A stretch of DNA of 64,000 bases from Candidatus Gastranaerophilales bacterium (GCA_017402995.1 JAFQOV010000021.1:1-64000), one strand, 5' to 3'. Positions 50,095 through 59,645 are shown, counted from the first letter of the stretch. Notes: generated from the sequence alone by a model not told the origin. Translations and numbers: made by a program.

Positions 50095-51048
50095 ATGAAA
50101 AAATATAGAATAGGCGTTGATGTTGGTGGAACAAACGTTAAAATTGCGCTTGTAGATTTTGATGGAAAAATTGTATATTCAAACACCGTTCCAACCCGCG
50201 CGGAAATGGGTTTTGAAGCTGGTGTTAATAATATTAAACAAGCTATAAAAGAATTAATGACAGAAACTGGCGAAAGCGCTCAAACAATCGAAGCGATTGG
50301 CTTTGGTTTACCTGGACAAATAGATTACAAGGAAGGTATTGTTAAAAATCTTCCAAATATTCCTGGTTGGGTCAATATTCCATTAGCAAAAATTATCGAA
50401 GATGAATTTTCAATTCCTACTCGCTTAGACAACGACGTTCGTTGCGCAGCCTTGGGAGAGTTGAATTTTGGCGCTGGCAAAGGTTGCGAAAATTTGATTT
50501 GCATTACTGTTGGAACAGGTATTGGTTCAGGCATTGTTTTAAACGGCAAACTTGTTCGTGGTGCTGCTAATGCTGCTGGCGAAATTGGTCACATTAAAAT
50601 GACAATGGGCGAAGGTCCTTTGTGTGGTTGCGGTGATTACGGTTGTTTTGAAGCGTACGCTTCAGGTCCTGCGATTGTTACAATGGCAAAAGAATATATT
50701 AGCGGTGGAAAATCTGCAAAATATAAAGAAATGGCAACAGATGGCATAATTAGCCCATATATCGTGGCGCAAGCTGCCCTTCAAGGAGATGCCGTATCAA
50801 TTCAAATCTTCAAACAAATGGGTAAAATTATTGGTCTTGGCTTGTCTTCTGTTGTTAATCTTTTAAATCCTGAAAAAATCATCATTGGCGGCGGCGTTGC
50901 TGACGCTGGTGATATCTTATTAGAACCGATTAAACAAACAATTAAAGAGCGCGCTATGTCAATTCAAGCTAACTCTGTAAGTGTTGTTCCTGCGCAATTG
51001 GCTAATACTGCAGGTGTTATCGGTGCAAGCTTATTAATTAACAGTTAA
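50095..51048 (+). CDS. ROK-family sugar kinase (glucokinase-like)
   Basis: Phosphorylates glucose or a related hexose with ATP. 317 residues. The phosphate loop DVGGTNVKIALVDFDG (9-24), the sugar-binding LDNDVRCAALGELNFGAGKG, GTGIGSGIVLNGKL, EIGHIKM and the ROK zinc motif CGCGDYGCFEAYASG are all intact. No N-terminal DNA-binding domain, so it is a kinase rather than a NagC-type repressor. AAGGAGAGG precedes ATG; an extended -10 TGGTAAAAT lies about 35 bases upstream. First gene of a tight rightward operon. Confidence 0.95.
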   Translation: MKKYRIGVDVGGTNVKIALVDFDGKIVYSNTVPTRAEMGFEAGVNNIKQAIKELMTETGESAQTIEAIGFGLPGQIDYKEGIVKNLPNIPGWVNIPLAKIIEDEFSIPTRLDNDVRCAALGELNFGAGKGCENLICITVGTGIGSGIVLNGKLVRGAANAAGEIGHIKMTMGEGPLCGCGDYGCFEAYASGPAIVTMAKEYISGGKSAKYKEMATDGIISPYIVAQAALQGDAVSIQIFKQMGKIIGLGLSSVVNLLNPEKIIIGGGVADAGDILLEPIKQTIKERAMSIQANSVSVVPAQLANTAGVIGASLLINS

Positions 51049-51052
51049 AAAT

Positions 51053-52042
51053 ATGCCAATACAGTTCTTATGGGGCGACGAAGATTATTTAATCGAGCGC
51101 GAAATCAAAAAAATTAAAAAAGAAATTTTAGGAGATGTTGTCAATGACTTGAATTACAGGGTCGTTGACAACCCTTCTTTTTCTTTGTTTTCTGAACTCA
51201 TAAGAACAAACGCAATGATGTTTGGTGATGTTGTTTTAATTATCAAATGTCCAAAATATTTCCTTGAAACAAAAAACAAAGAAACGCTAGACGAAAAACA
51301 AAATATAGAATTAATTGATGGCTTGCAAAATGTATCTGACAGGGTTCATCTTGTTTTAATTTGCCCAACTCCAAGAGGGGAAGGGAAAAAACCAGACGCA
51401 AGAAAAAAACTATATAAAGAATTGGTGAAAATTGCGACTGTAAAAGAGTTTCAGTCTTATAAAAACTATGAAGAATATAAATTAATTCCGATTGTTCAAA
51501 AAATGGCACAAGAAATTGAGCTTAAAATCAATCAAACAGAGATTTCTTCATTAATTCAAACAGTTGGCGCTTCTTTAAGAGACATTTCAAATCAACTAGA
51601 AAAATTGAAATTATACGCTTATCCAAGCAATCTTGTGACTTTGGATATGATTGAAAAAGTTGTTTGCTCAAACACAGATATTTTTTCTTTGGTTGATTTA
51701 ATTTTGCAAAAAAAATATACAAAAGCACTAGAAGAGTTATCTGAAATTTTGCAAAAAGAACACTATTTGCCAAGCTTAGCTTTTATTCAAACAACTTTCA
51801 CAAATTTAATTAAATTAAAAATCTATTCAAAGTCATATTCGTCTTATGATTTATCTATTAAGCTAAATAAAAACAAATTTCGCATTGAAAAAGAGTTGGA
51901 AAAAATCCAAAATGTTTCACTAGATGAACTTATTCGTTTAAAAGTTAATTTGACAAATGCTGAATATCAGCTTAAAACGGGCGTTTTAAAAGACCCTCTT
52001 TTAGCGTATGAAACTGTATTTTTTGACAAAGGAGGAATGTAA
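51053..52042 (+). CDS. holA: DNA polymerase III subunit delta
   Basis: Clamp-loader subunit that opens the sliding clamp. 329 residues. It begins MPIQFLWGDEDYLIEREIKKIKKE, the FxGxDxF-like start of HolA, then ISSLIQTVGASLRDISNQLEKLKLYA and the C-terminal domain ending LKDPLLAYETVFF. It starts 5 bp after the ROK gene with no clear Shine-Dalgarno and overlaps the next gene by one base (TAATG). Confidence 0.9.
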   Translation: MPIQFLWGDEDYLIEREIKKIKKEILGDVVNDLNYRVVDNPSFSLFSELIRTNAMMFGDVVLIIKCPKYFLETKNKETLDEKQNIELIDGLQNVSDRVHLVLICPTPRGEGKKPDARKKLYKELVKIATVKEFQSYKNYEEYKLIPIVQKMAQEIELKINQTEISSLIQTVGASLRDISNQLEKLKLYAYPSNLVTLDMIEKVVCSNTDIFSLVDLILQKKYTKALEELSEILQKEHYLPSLAFIQTTFTNLIKLKIYSKSYSSYDLSIKLNKNKFRIEKELEKIQNVSLDELIRLKVNLTNAEYQLKTGVLKDPLLAYETVFFDKGGM

Positions 52043-52986
52043 TGATTAACAATTATTTTGCTGACATTTTTCCTTTTGCCTATAACTATTTTTCAACTAT
52101 GTTGGAATTAGTTCAAAACAAAGAACGCGAATTTCCGCAATCAATTGTTTTTGAAGGAATGGATACAAAAAAACAATATTTATTTGCGCTTGAATTGGCT
52201 AGAATTTTAAATTGTAAAAACGATAAAACCACAAATTGTGATTGCATTAATTGTTCTTGGGTTAAATCCTTATCACACCCTGCTGTGCAAAATGTTTCGC
52301 AAATTCATTTTAAAGGCGAAGATGATGAAACTAAAACTGTGATTTCAGAAAAACAAGCAAGTGAAATTGAAAAAACTCTTTTGCTTTCAAGTGATTATCA
52401 TAGATTTTTCATCTTTTTCTCATCTGGTGAAAAAGCTTGGGAAGACGGCGAATTATTTGAATTTAAAAAGTTGGGTTATACAACAGAAATCGATTTTGAA
52501 ATTAAGCCATTAAACCACACAACTTTTAGCAGAACAACTCTTAATGCGTTATTAAAATCTGTTGAAGAACCGCCTAAAAATACGACATTTATCTTTTTAA
52601 CAAAATCAAAAGAAGATATAATACCAACAATTGTTTCAAGAAGTGTTGTTTTTAAATTAAGTTCTCAAAAACAAACTCAAAACTATAATTTGATTTCAAA
52701 TATAATTTCAAAATATCCAAACATTAAATTTGAAGATGTGTATGAGATTTCTGATGAAATTTTAAAATTCATATCAGATAATCAGCTCAAGCTAGAAGAT
52801 TTTTTAAATATGTTTTTGCTTTATTTAAAAGATATGCTTTTGGCGAATTGTTCAAATGACGTTTTTTGTCAAAAAATAAATTCTGATATCGAAATAATTA
52901 ACCAAGCGATTAAACATTCAAAAGCAAAAATCCACGACAAAATTGCTCTTGAAACTCTTTTGTTCCGTCTTGCAAGGGGATATTGA
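52042..52986 (+). CDS. holB: DNA polymerase III subunit delta' (HolB-like)
   Basis: Clamp-loader subunit without ATPase activity. 314 residues. It shows QSIVFEGMDTKKQYLFALELARILNCKN, four Cys in CKNDKTTNCDCINC (zinc module), LNALLKSVEEPPKNTTFIFLTKSKEDIIPTIVSRSVVFKL (the sensor 1/SRC region with SR intact). The usual P-loop GxxGxGK is degenerate (FEGMDTKK), as expected for delta'. AAAGGAGG precedes ATG. It is coupled to holA (1-bp overlap) and to the next gene (4-bp overlap). Confidence 0.92.
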   Translation: MINNYFADIFPFAYNYFSTMLELVQNKEREFPQSIVFEGMDTKKQYLFALELARILNCKNDKTTNCDCINCSWVKSLSHPAVQNVSQIHFKGEDDETKTVISEKQASEIEKTLLLSSDYHRFFIFFSSGEKAWEDGELFEFKKLGYTTEIDFEIKPLNHTTFSRTTLNALLKSVEEPPKNTTFIFLTKSKEDIIPTIVSRSVVFKLSSQKQTQNYNLISNIISKYPNIKFEDVYEISDEILKFISDNQLKLEDFLNMFLLYLKDMLLANCSNDVFCQKINSDIEIINQAIKHSKAKIHDKIALETLLFRLARGY

Positions 52987-53960
52987 TGAATAATTATTTG
53001 AACAAACCAATTATCGCTCTTCAAATTCCAACGGGGATTGGTGCAAATTTTGGTGGATATGCTGGTGATTTTGGATATATTGCAAGAAAATTTAGCGAAA
53101 AATATCATTGCATTGTTAATCCAAATGCTGTTAATGGCGGGATTTTAAGCGCAATTAATTACGACATGAGTTATCTAGAAGGTTATTTATTTGACGAATT
53201 TTTTGCAGGAAATATTAATATAGTTCCCAAAAAACCATATGAAACAAATAAAATCGGAGTTATTTTTGATTGTGAAATTCCAAAAAACATAATCAATGTG
53301 CATTTGAATACAATAAATGCTCTTAAAATGGTGCAAGGGATTGATTTTGTCGGAATTGAATATACCAAAGAAAATGTTGGAGTTGAAATTAAGGTTGAAA
53401 ACAATATTTCATATGGAAATTTAAAAAACCCAAATACTCTTTTAAAAGCTGCTCAAAATTTAATCCAAAAAGGTGCGCAAGCGCTTGCTGTTGTTTGTTT
53501 TTTTGGGGAAGATTGTGAAGATTTAAACTATTCTAATGCTCAAGGAGTTGACCCAATTGGCGGAGTAGAGGCAATAATTTCTCATTTAATTGCTCGCGAA
53601 TTTAATATGCCAACAGCACATGCACCAGCGTTTTTTGATATTGATATTTCTGAAAAAATTGAAAACCCAAAAGTATCTTCTGAATTAATTAGCTCGACAT
53701 ATTTTCCTTGTATCGCACAAGGGCTTTCAATCGCGCCTTTAATTGCAAAACAAGAAGGCATTAAAAACACAGATGTTGAATATTTAATTGTTCCGTATGA
53801 TGCAATGGGGTCGAAAAGTGTGCTATCTTGTATTCAAAATGGAATAAAAATTATTACAGTTGAAAATAAAACCTCCTTAAATGTTGATTGTAATAAGCTA
53901 AAAATCAAGCCATATGCACATTTTGAAAGCTATGAAGAATGTTTAAAGAGTATGAATTAA
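52983..53960 (+). CDS. DUF3326-family protein
   Basis: 325 residues. It begins NKPIIALQIPTGIGANFGGYAGDFGYIARKFSEKYHCIVNPNAVNGG, the pattern I associate with DUF3326, a family of unknown function common in cyanobacteria. Other conserved stretches are GGVEAIISHLIAREFNMPTAHAPAF and YLIVPYDAMGSKSVLSCIQNG. Soluble, no signal peptide. Coupled to holB by a 4-bp overlap and overlapping the next gene by 22 bp. The operon link to clamp-loader genes does not explain its role. Confidence 0.8.
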   Translation: MMNNYLNKPIIALQIPTGIGANFGGYAGDFGYIARKFSEKYHCIVNPNAVNGGILSAINYDMSYLEGYLFDEFFAGNINIVPKKPYETNKIGVIFDCEIPKNIINVHLNTINALKMVQGIDFVGIEYTKENVGVEIKVENNISYGNLKNPNTLLKAAQNLIQKGAQALAVVCFFGEDCEDLNYSNAQGVDPIGGVEAIISHLIAREFNMPTAHAPAFFDIDISEKIENPKVSSELISSTYFPCIAQGLSIAPLIAKQEGIKNTDVEYLIVPYDAMGSKSVLSCIQNGIKIITVENKTSLNVDCNKLKIKPYAHFESYEECLKSMN

Positions 53961-54772
53961 ATAAAAAAGAGCTACCTTTTGCACTAAGGATAACAATAAA
54001 CGTTGTTGTGATAGCTATTGTTGTGTTTTTAATCAAGGCTTGTTTAAGTTTTTATCATAACGTATATAAGCCAAAAGAGCGCGCCGTTATAAACGCTTCA
54101 AATTATGCGTATAAAATTATACAAGAAGAATTAACGCAATATTATAAAACCCATGGGTATATTTATAAAAGCCAAGATGAGCCGGTTGATGATTTTTGCG
54201 TATTTATAAGTTCAAAATTTGCAAAACTTGGTGGCGAATGCGTCAATAAACCAAATTTGTTTGGATATCAAAAAAATTTCGTTATTAACAACACAGATAT
54301 TGAAATTTGGGGTATGGATTCGCTTCCAAAGATGGAAGAAGGCACTTTAGTTAAAGAATTTTTCATTGATACCAACGGAGAAAAAGGTGAAAACCAATTT
54401 GGAATTGATAGAATTCCTTTGAAAATATATTCAACAGGAAGGCTTGGCGGGTTGGTTTTGCCTGTGAATTGTTCAAAAGAACATGAAGAACAATTTGGCT
54501 TTCCGTTGTCTAAGATGTGTTCGCCTGAAATTCAAATAAATTATTTAGATACAAATAAATATTTCGGATATGATATTTTTCAAATTGGTGGAGATTTTGG
54601 AAAAACAAGACCACTAAACCGTAATGTTTCTTTTTTGAGGGGCGATTGCGTTGCTTTTGGTGGAGAGTTGATTGCGCAATACGAATTTTGCGACGCAAAG
54701 ATGTATCCTTGGCTCCCCGCTTGTTATGATGAATTTCCTTGTGCAATTCAAATTGCAAAAGAAAAATTGTAA
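53939..54772 (+). CDS. Membrane-anchored pseudopilin-like protein lacking a prepilin signal
   Basis: 277 residues. One N-terminal membrane helix (about 19-40) follows a charged 18-residue start, so it resembles a signal anchor, not a class III signal. The ectodomain has FFIDTNGEKGENQFGIDRIPLKIY...PVNC, which aligns by eye with the pilin-like protein encoded next (IDIDGAKGLNKLWVDQFPLRVY...AVNC), so the two are paralogues. The D-x-N-G-x-K-G loop may bind calcium as in type II secretion pseudopilins. Six or more Cys suggest disulfides. Its start overlaps DUF3326 by 22 bp. Confidence 0.75.
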   Translation: MFKEYELNKKELPFALRITINVVVIAIVVFLIKACLSFYHNVYKPKERAVINASNYAYKIIQEELTQYYKTHGYIYKSQDEPVDDFCVFISSKFAKLGGECVNKPNLFGYQKNFVINNTDIEIWGMDSLPKMEEGTLVKEFFIDTNGEKGENQFGIDRIPLKIYSTGRLGGLVLPVNCSKEHEEQFGFPLSKMCSPEIQINYLDTNKYFGYDIFQIGGDFGKTRPLNRNVSFLRGDCVAFGGELIAQYEFCDAKMYPWLPACYDEFPCAIQIAKEKL

Positions 54773-54838
54773 ATTAAATAAATGATGAATTTTTTAGATT
54801 TTAAATATAAGCTATAACCAAAAGAAAGGTTGGAAAAC

Positions 54839-55789
54839 TTGAAAAAATTAAAAGCCTGGACATTAGCAGAATTAACAATTTGTATTGCAGTTTTGTTTAT
54901 ACTTGCAAGTATTGGTGTAAGCACAATTAAGCCAGGGGCAAGCACCAAAACAAGACTTTTTGTATATGCGACGATTAAAAACTTATCTGCCGCAAATTCT
55001 TCTTTAATTCAATCTTATGATGATACATATGCTGAAACTCAGACAAATGCAGCGGGTGACGCTTGTTTAGATGAGGCATATTGCTCTCGTGTGACAGATT
55101 TATTTACTGTGACAGGAGCTGTTAATTGCGCGGCAAAATTGTCTGGAGGAAAATGTATCTCTGACGTTGCAACAACAACAGCAAATATGGTTTTACCAAA
55201 TGGCGTTGAAGTATATGGGCTTGCAAATGATTGGAAAGATGATTCAACTGGTGCATATAAAGTTAAAGATATAAAAATCGATATTGATGGCGCTAAGGGT
55301 TTAAATAAATTATGGGTAGATCAATTCCCTCTCCGTGTATATCAAAATGGCTATGGCGATACTCTAAGAGCAGTCAATTGCGCTTCTCCATATTCTGATG
55401 GTGTAGCACATACATATTGTGATTCTTCAACAAAAGATTATAGAATAGATGAAGAAGTTGTTAAATATGAAATATATAGAGCAACTTTACCAAATGCTGC
55501 TGGAACAATTAAAGCAACAATGATTGCTTCAGGTTTATCTGAATTAAAAGCAAATTGTATGGCAAATACTTGGCAAAAAGCTTATCCAATAACCGATTGT
55601 TCAGGTAAAAGTTATAAAGTTATGCCAAAATGTATGAATACAGGAATAACTTGTAATGATGGAACAAACAACATTTGTGCTGCAACAAATGAAAACCCAG
55701 ATGACCTACCTTGTTTTGTAATTTTACAAAAACCACACTCTGGAGCTGGCATGTTGCTAGATGGTGTATTAGATGAAATAGATATTTAA
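54839..55789 (+). CDS. Type IV pilin-like / pseudopilin protein
   Basis: 316 residues. MKKLKA-WTLAELTICIAVLFILASIGV is a prepilin signal and helix: E11 is at +5 and Ala (A6), not Gly, precedes the predicted cut. The ectodomain includes DIDGAKGLNKLWVDQFPLRVYQ and eleven or so Cys. The start is TTG at 54839, with AAAGG 9 bases upstream; the TTG at 54830 touches that site and is rejected. It is the last gene of the operon and convergent with tsaB, one base apart. Confidence 0.85.
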   Translation: MKKLKAWTLAELTICIAVLFILASIGVSTIKPGASTKTRLFVYATIKNLSAANSSLIQSYDDTYAETQTNAAGDACLDEAYCSRVTDLFTVTGAVNCAAKLSGGKCISDVATTTANMVLPNGVEVYGLANDWKDDSTGAYKVKDIKIDIDGAKGLNKLWVDQFPLRVYQNGYGDTLRAVNCASPYSDGVAHTYCDSSTKDYRIDEEVVKYEIYRATLPNAAGTIKATMIASGLSELKANCMANTWQKAYPITDCSGKSYKVMPKCMNTGITCNDGTNNICAATNENPDDLPCFVILQKPHSGAGMLLDGVLDEIDI

Positions 55790-56398
55790 TTAAAAAACAG
55801 GTGGCGTTTGAATATAATTTGCTTGAATGTTTAAATAATTAAATTCTTCAACATTACTAGAATTTTTAAATTTATCTTCTGTTAATTTCAACATAACGGA
55901 AGATAAATTTTTATCTTCTAATTCAAAACAAGTCGAAGTTGGATAGCTTTCAAAACAACGTTTGTCACAAAGCAGATTTTTGTTTTGGATTTCTTCTTCG
56001 ATTTTATCTTTATAAACAAGTTTAATATCTTCTTTTGTACCAACAAAATACATATCGCGACGAGCGTCCATCAAAAGAGTATCGCAATTAAAAGCGGTTA
56101 ATAAAATTTCTGCTGTATTTAAATTAACAAGTGGTTTGTTAAGTTCGCCTGCAATAATTTTTGCAATACTTAAAGCGACACGAATTCCAGTAAAGCTCCC
56201 TGGGCCACAATTTACACCGATTATATCAATATCTTTAAGTTTGATATTATTTTTTTCTAAAAGTTCTTTAATTTTTGAAATTAAATATAAGCTATGATAA
56301 TTTTCGTCGCTTTTTATTGTTTCAATGATTTCTTTGTCATTATATTTAATGCCTAGATATGAGTTATTTAAGGCTGAACAGATTGTTAAAATATTCAT
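55790..56398 (-). CDS. tsaB: tRNA threonylcarbamoyladenosine biosynthesis protein TsaB
   Basis: Partner of TsaD and TsaE in t6A37 tRNA modification. 202 residues. It starts MNILTICSALNNSYLGIKYND and carries the family block IIGVNCGPGSFTGIRVALSIAKIIAGEL and LLMDARRDMYFVG. Its ATG overlaps the tsaE stop by 4 bp (ATGA). Confidence 0.92.
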   Translation of the reverse strand: MNILTICSALNNSYLGIKYNDKEIIETIKSDENYHSLYLISKIKELLEKNNIKLKDIDIIGVNCGPGSFTGIRVALSIAKIIAGELNKPLVNLNTAEILLTAFNCDTLLMDARRDMYFVGTKEDIKLVYKDKIEEEIQNKNLLCDKRCFESYPTSTCFELEDKNLSSVMLKLTEDKFKNSSNVEEFNYLNIQANYIQTPPVF

Positions 56399-56874
56399 TT
56401 TTCAATCCTTTTATAAAATTCGTTTAAAAAACTTTGATTTGAATTGTTTTTATCGATAAATTTAAAACATCTGATGTCGATATCATCTTCATCATATTCA
56501 ACTTTGATTTGCAAAGCGTTGTCTGGAATTTCATCATGTGCAAATTCTGCCCACTCAATAAAAGTCAGATTTCCACTTTTTGAATATTCTCTCAATTCGT
56601 TTACCATAGATTTTAACCCCTTTTCTTCAAGGCGATATAAATCAAAATGATAAACTGGGAACTTTTGAGTTTTATATTCATTTAAAATTACAAAACTTGG
56701 ACTTGTGACTTTTTCTTCGACATTTAAATTTTCCAAAACATAGCGCACAAATTGGGTTTTGCCAGCGCCAATATCGCCAATCAAAGTCACAAAAAGCCCC
56801 CTTTCGTCTAATGCTTCACAAAAGGCTTTTGCAATATTTTGAGTTTCTTTTAATGATTTAACTTTAAATTCCAT
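56395..56874 (-). CDS. tsaE: tRNA threonylcarbamoyladenosine biosynthesis ATPase TsaE
   Basis: ATPase that powers t6A synthesis. 159 residues. The P-loop GDIGAGKT is at 33-40, followed by VTSPSFVILNEYKT, VYHFDLYRLE and FIEWAE, all diagnostic. No Shine-Dalgarno: TAAAAT (56881-56886, minus strand) is 6 bases from ATG, so the tsaE-tsaB mRNA is predicted leaderless. Two TTGTNNACAATT-like stretches lie further upstream. Confidence 0.95.
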   Translation of the reverse strand: MEFKVKSLKETQNIAKAFCEALDERGLFVTLIGDIGAGKTQFVRYVLENLNVEEKVTSPSFVILNEYKTQKFPVYHFDLYRLEEKGLKSMVNELREYSKSGNLTFIEWAEFAHDEIPDNALQIKVEYDEDDIDIRCFKFIDKNNSNQSFLNEFYKRIEK

Positions 56875-56994
56875 ATGTTAATTTTACTTCAAAAAAATGT
56901 GAACAATTGTAAACAATTTAAGCCAAAATATAAAGCTAAACAAAAAGCATGTCGATATGCAAAATATGAGGTTAGTTAATAAGGATAACAAGAA

Positions 56995-57147
56995 ATGAAC
57001 TACGAGAATGATTTTGAATTTGCTGAATATAATCCAAAAGCAATAGAGCTAAATATGGAATTAAAAACATTAGCAAAAATGATTGAAGTTCCAAAAATGT
57101 CATTTTTTCAAAAACTAATGAAAAAAATCGTTGTTGCACAAGGTTAA
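56995..57147 (+). CDS. Small hypothetical protein
   Basis: 50 residues beginning MNYENDFEFAEYNPKAIELN and ending in a basic amphipathic helix (FFQKLMKKIVVAQG). AAGGA lies 9 bases before the ATG and the frame runs to just before the convergent 57151 gene. Not recognised; too short for a domain call, but the ribosome-binding site and snug fit between neighbours favour a real gene. Confidence 0.55.
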   Translation: MNYENDFEFAEYNPKAIELNMELKTLAKMIEVPKMSFFQKLMKKIVVAQG

Positions 57148-57150
57148 TTT

Positions 57151-57798
57151 TTAAAAAGGAAATGAGTTTTTCTTTGTGTTTTGTTTGTGGAATTCGCCAC
57201 CAGCACAAACGATTTCAATAACTTTTAATAAAAATTCTCTTGGCGCATCAAGTTGGCTGATAAAGATTTCTTGATTGTCTTTGTGATGAATTGTCATTAC
57301 AGCGCTTTGATTTTTTTCCGCAGGAACATATAAAGAAGCAATTTCGTTTGCTAATAAAATATCCATTTGCTCTTCAAGAGTAGCTTCTTCTTTGATTAAT
57401 TTTGTAAAATCGCCATTGATTGCAAAAATTCTTCCGCAAAACATTGGATTTTGATTTTTTCTTGGCAATGCTTTTGGTGAAATATTAAAACGGCAAGTAA
57501 AACTAATTTCATGCCATAAAATATTAACAATTGCCAAAGTTTTTGTTGAATCAATTGTGCAAGTGACGTTTTGGGTTGGAACATTTCTGATGTTAAGCGA
57601 TTGTTTTAAATATTCCAAAACGACTTGTAGGTTTTCTAAAATTTTAGAAAACATATCGTTAGTGTTTACTGTTGCTTGATGAAACTCGATAAATTGTTTA
57701 TACATATAAACAGCGACAAGCCCAGCTCTTTGTTGAACAACAGAAGATTTTTGTACTTGTGATTCAAGGTTATCAAGGCTATTAAAATTGTTTTGCAA
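57151..57798 (-). CDS. Hypothetical protein
   Basis: 215 residues, not recognised. An N-terminal helical part (about 1-70) precedes a strand-rich domain (TCTIDSTKTLAIVNILWHEISFTCRFNI, MFCGRIFAINGDF) and a C-terminal helix. No signal peptide or membrane segment. The start is TTG at 57798 after AAGGA. Upstream lies a dense cluster of TTACA elements. Confidence 0.65.
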   Translation of the reverse strand: MQNNFNSLDNLESQVQKSSVVQQRAGLVAVYMYKQFIEFHQATVNTNDMFSKILENLQVVLEYLKQSLNIRNVPTQNVTCTIDSTKTLAIVNILWHEISFTCRFNISPKALPRKNQNPMFCGRIFAINGDFTKLIKEEATLEEQMDILLANEIASLYVPAEKNQSAVMTIHHKDNQEIFISQLDAPREFLLKVIEIVCAGGEFHKQNTKKNSFPF

Positions 57799-58100
57799 TT
57801 AAACTCAATCCTTATACTAAGGGGATATCCATCAAAATAATATTACAAAAGGGAAATATTTTATATAATATTACAATTTTTCGTTACATTTTTACATACT
57901 AAATTTTAATTAGATGTTTAAATTGAAATTTTAAATAAAATTATAATTCATTTTATAATGTTCACAAAACTTAAACTATATCCAAAAACAAAATATTATG
58001 GTAGAATTAAATTACGAAGAGAACTTATATCATTTTTTATATAAACAATTAAATAATGTTAGGTTTATCTTTTAATCATAGATAAAAAGAGGACAGGACA
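57799..58100. other. Intergenic region with clustered TTACA elements
   Basis: 302 bases, very AT-rich. Four TTACA copies occur on one strand within 54 bases (57843, 57871, 57884, 57892), two of them in the context GTTACATT and TTTACATA. A start ATG near 57997 opens only a 25-codon frame with no ribosome-binding site. The rny ribosome-binding site AGAGGA is at 58088-58093. Confidence 0.5.
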
Positions 58101-59633
58101 ATTAATACTACATTATACGTTATCATAGCCTTGCTTGTTGTTTTTGGCGCAGCTGTGACTATTCTTTTCATTAGACAAAAAACAAAAGTTGAAATCTTGG
58201 AAAAAAATGAACAAAAATATATCGAAGATTTCAAAGAAAAAGAAAGTTTTTTAAGAAAAGAAGCTTTAATTTCTGCTAAAGAAGAGCTTCACAAAGAAAG
58301 AATGGAATTTGACGAATTAAAAAGAGAGAAAAAAATCGAATTTGAGCGTATTCAACAAGAATTAAACAAAAAAGAAGACGAAGTTGAATCTAAGTCTCAA
58401 AGCATTGTAGACAAAGAAGTTGCTCTTGAAAAAAGACAATTTGAGCTTGAACAAAAAGAAGATTATTTGGCTGAAACAATCGCAAAACAAATCTCTGAAC
58501 TTGAAAGAGTTGCTCAAATGTCAAGAGAAGAGGCAAAAGAAACTCTTTTAAACCAATTAAAAGACGAACTTGCACATGAACAAGTGCAGTTAATTAGAGA
58601 AAATGAAATTAAAATAAAAGAAGCAGCAGAAGAGAAATCACGCGAGATTTTATCTCAAACAATGCAAAAATGCGCAATTGAACAAGTGATTGAAACAAGC
58701 GTTTCTGTTGTGTCTTTGCCATCTGATGAAATGAAAGGCAGAATTATTGGTCGCGAAGGTAGAAACATCAGAACCCTTGAAACCCTAACAGGCGTTGATT
58801 TAATCATTGATGATACTCCTGAAGCTGTTGTTTTATCTTCATTCGACCCAGTTAGACGTGAAATTGCAAAATTAACTATCGAAAAACTTATTCAAGACGG
58901 CAGAATTCACCCTGTCAGAATTGAAGAAGTATATGAAAAATCTACAAAAGAAATTGAAAATAAAATTAAACAAGAAGGTGAACGCGCAGCCGTTGACCTT
59001 GGAATTATGAACCTTAACAAAGAGCTTTCAAAAACACTTGGACGCTTATATTATAGAACAAGCTACGGTCAAAACGTGCTTAAGCACTCTATTGAAGTTG
59101 GACAAATTGCTGGAATGCTTGCTGCTGAACTTGGTGGAGATGTTAAAAGTGCAAAACGTGCTGGTTTACTCCACGATATAGGAAAAGCAGTTGACCAAGA
59201 ACAAGAAGGAACACACGTTCAACTTGGTGCTGACCTTTGTCGTAGATATGGCGAAAAAGAAATTATTGTTCATGCTATTGAGGCTCACCATGATGATGTT
59301 GCTTGCAACACTTTGGTTGACGCATTAGTTAAAATAGCAGATACAATTTCCGCTGGTCGCCCTGGCGCGCGTCGTGATACGCTTGAAATCTATATTAAAC
59401 GCCTTAAAAAGCTGGAAGAAATCGCAAACAGCTACGAAGGCATTAAGCAGTCTTTTGCAGTGTCGGCTGGTCGAGAGGTTAGGGTTATTGTTCAACCAAA
59501 TGTGTTTGATGATATGGCAAGTGCAAAATTAGCACGCGATATTGCAAAACGCATTGAAGATGAACTAGAGTACCCTGGTCAAATTCGAGTAACAGTCGTG
59601 CGCGAAGCTCGTGTTACCGAAATTGCAAAATAG
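58101..59633 (+). CDS. rny: Ribonuclease Y
   Basis: Membrane-anchored endoribonuclease that initiates mRNA decay. 510 residues with the start proposed here. An N-terminal membrane helix ([21 protein letters not shown]), a long coiled coil (about 30-200), a KH domain with [21 protein letters not shown], and an HD domain with LLHDIGKA and AIEAHHDD. The only ATG/GTG/TTG-type start before the coiled coil is TTG at 58131, which cuts the membrane helix and has no ribosome-binding site. ATT at 58101 lies 7 bases after AGAGGA and restores the helix, so a rare ATT start is proposed. Operon with ymdB. Confidence 0.93.
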   Translation: MNTTLYVIIALLVVFGAAVTILFIRQKTKVEILEKNEQKYIEDFKEKESFLRKEALISAKEELHKERMEFDELKREKKIEFERIQQELNKKEDEVESKSQSIVDKEVALEKRQFELEQKEDYLAETIAKQISELERVAQMSREEAKETLLNQLKDELAHEQVQLIRENEIKIKEAAEEKSREILSQTMQKCAIEQVIETSVSVVSLPSDEMKGRIIGREGRNIRTLETLTGVDLIIDDTPEAVVLSSFDPVRREIAKLTIEKLIQDGRIHPVRIEEVYEKSTKEIENKIKQEGERAAVDLGIMNLNKELSKTLGRLYYRTSYGQNVLKHSIEVGQIAGMLAAELGGDVKSAKRAGLLHDIGKAVDQEQEGTHVQLGADLCRRYGEKEIIVHAIEAHHDDVACNTLVDALVKIADTISAGRPGARRDTLEIYIKRLKKLEEIANSYEGIKQSFAVSAGREVRVIVQPNVFDDMASAKLARDIAKRIEDELEYPGQIRVTVVREARVTEIAK

Positions 59634-59645
59634 TAATTTAGGTAA

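Noticed and set aside
57997-58074. 25-codon frame upstream of rny
   Set aside because: No ribosome-binding site, no -10 at the leaderless distance, and no recognisable peptide.
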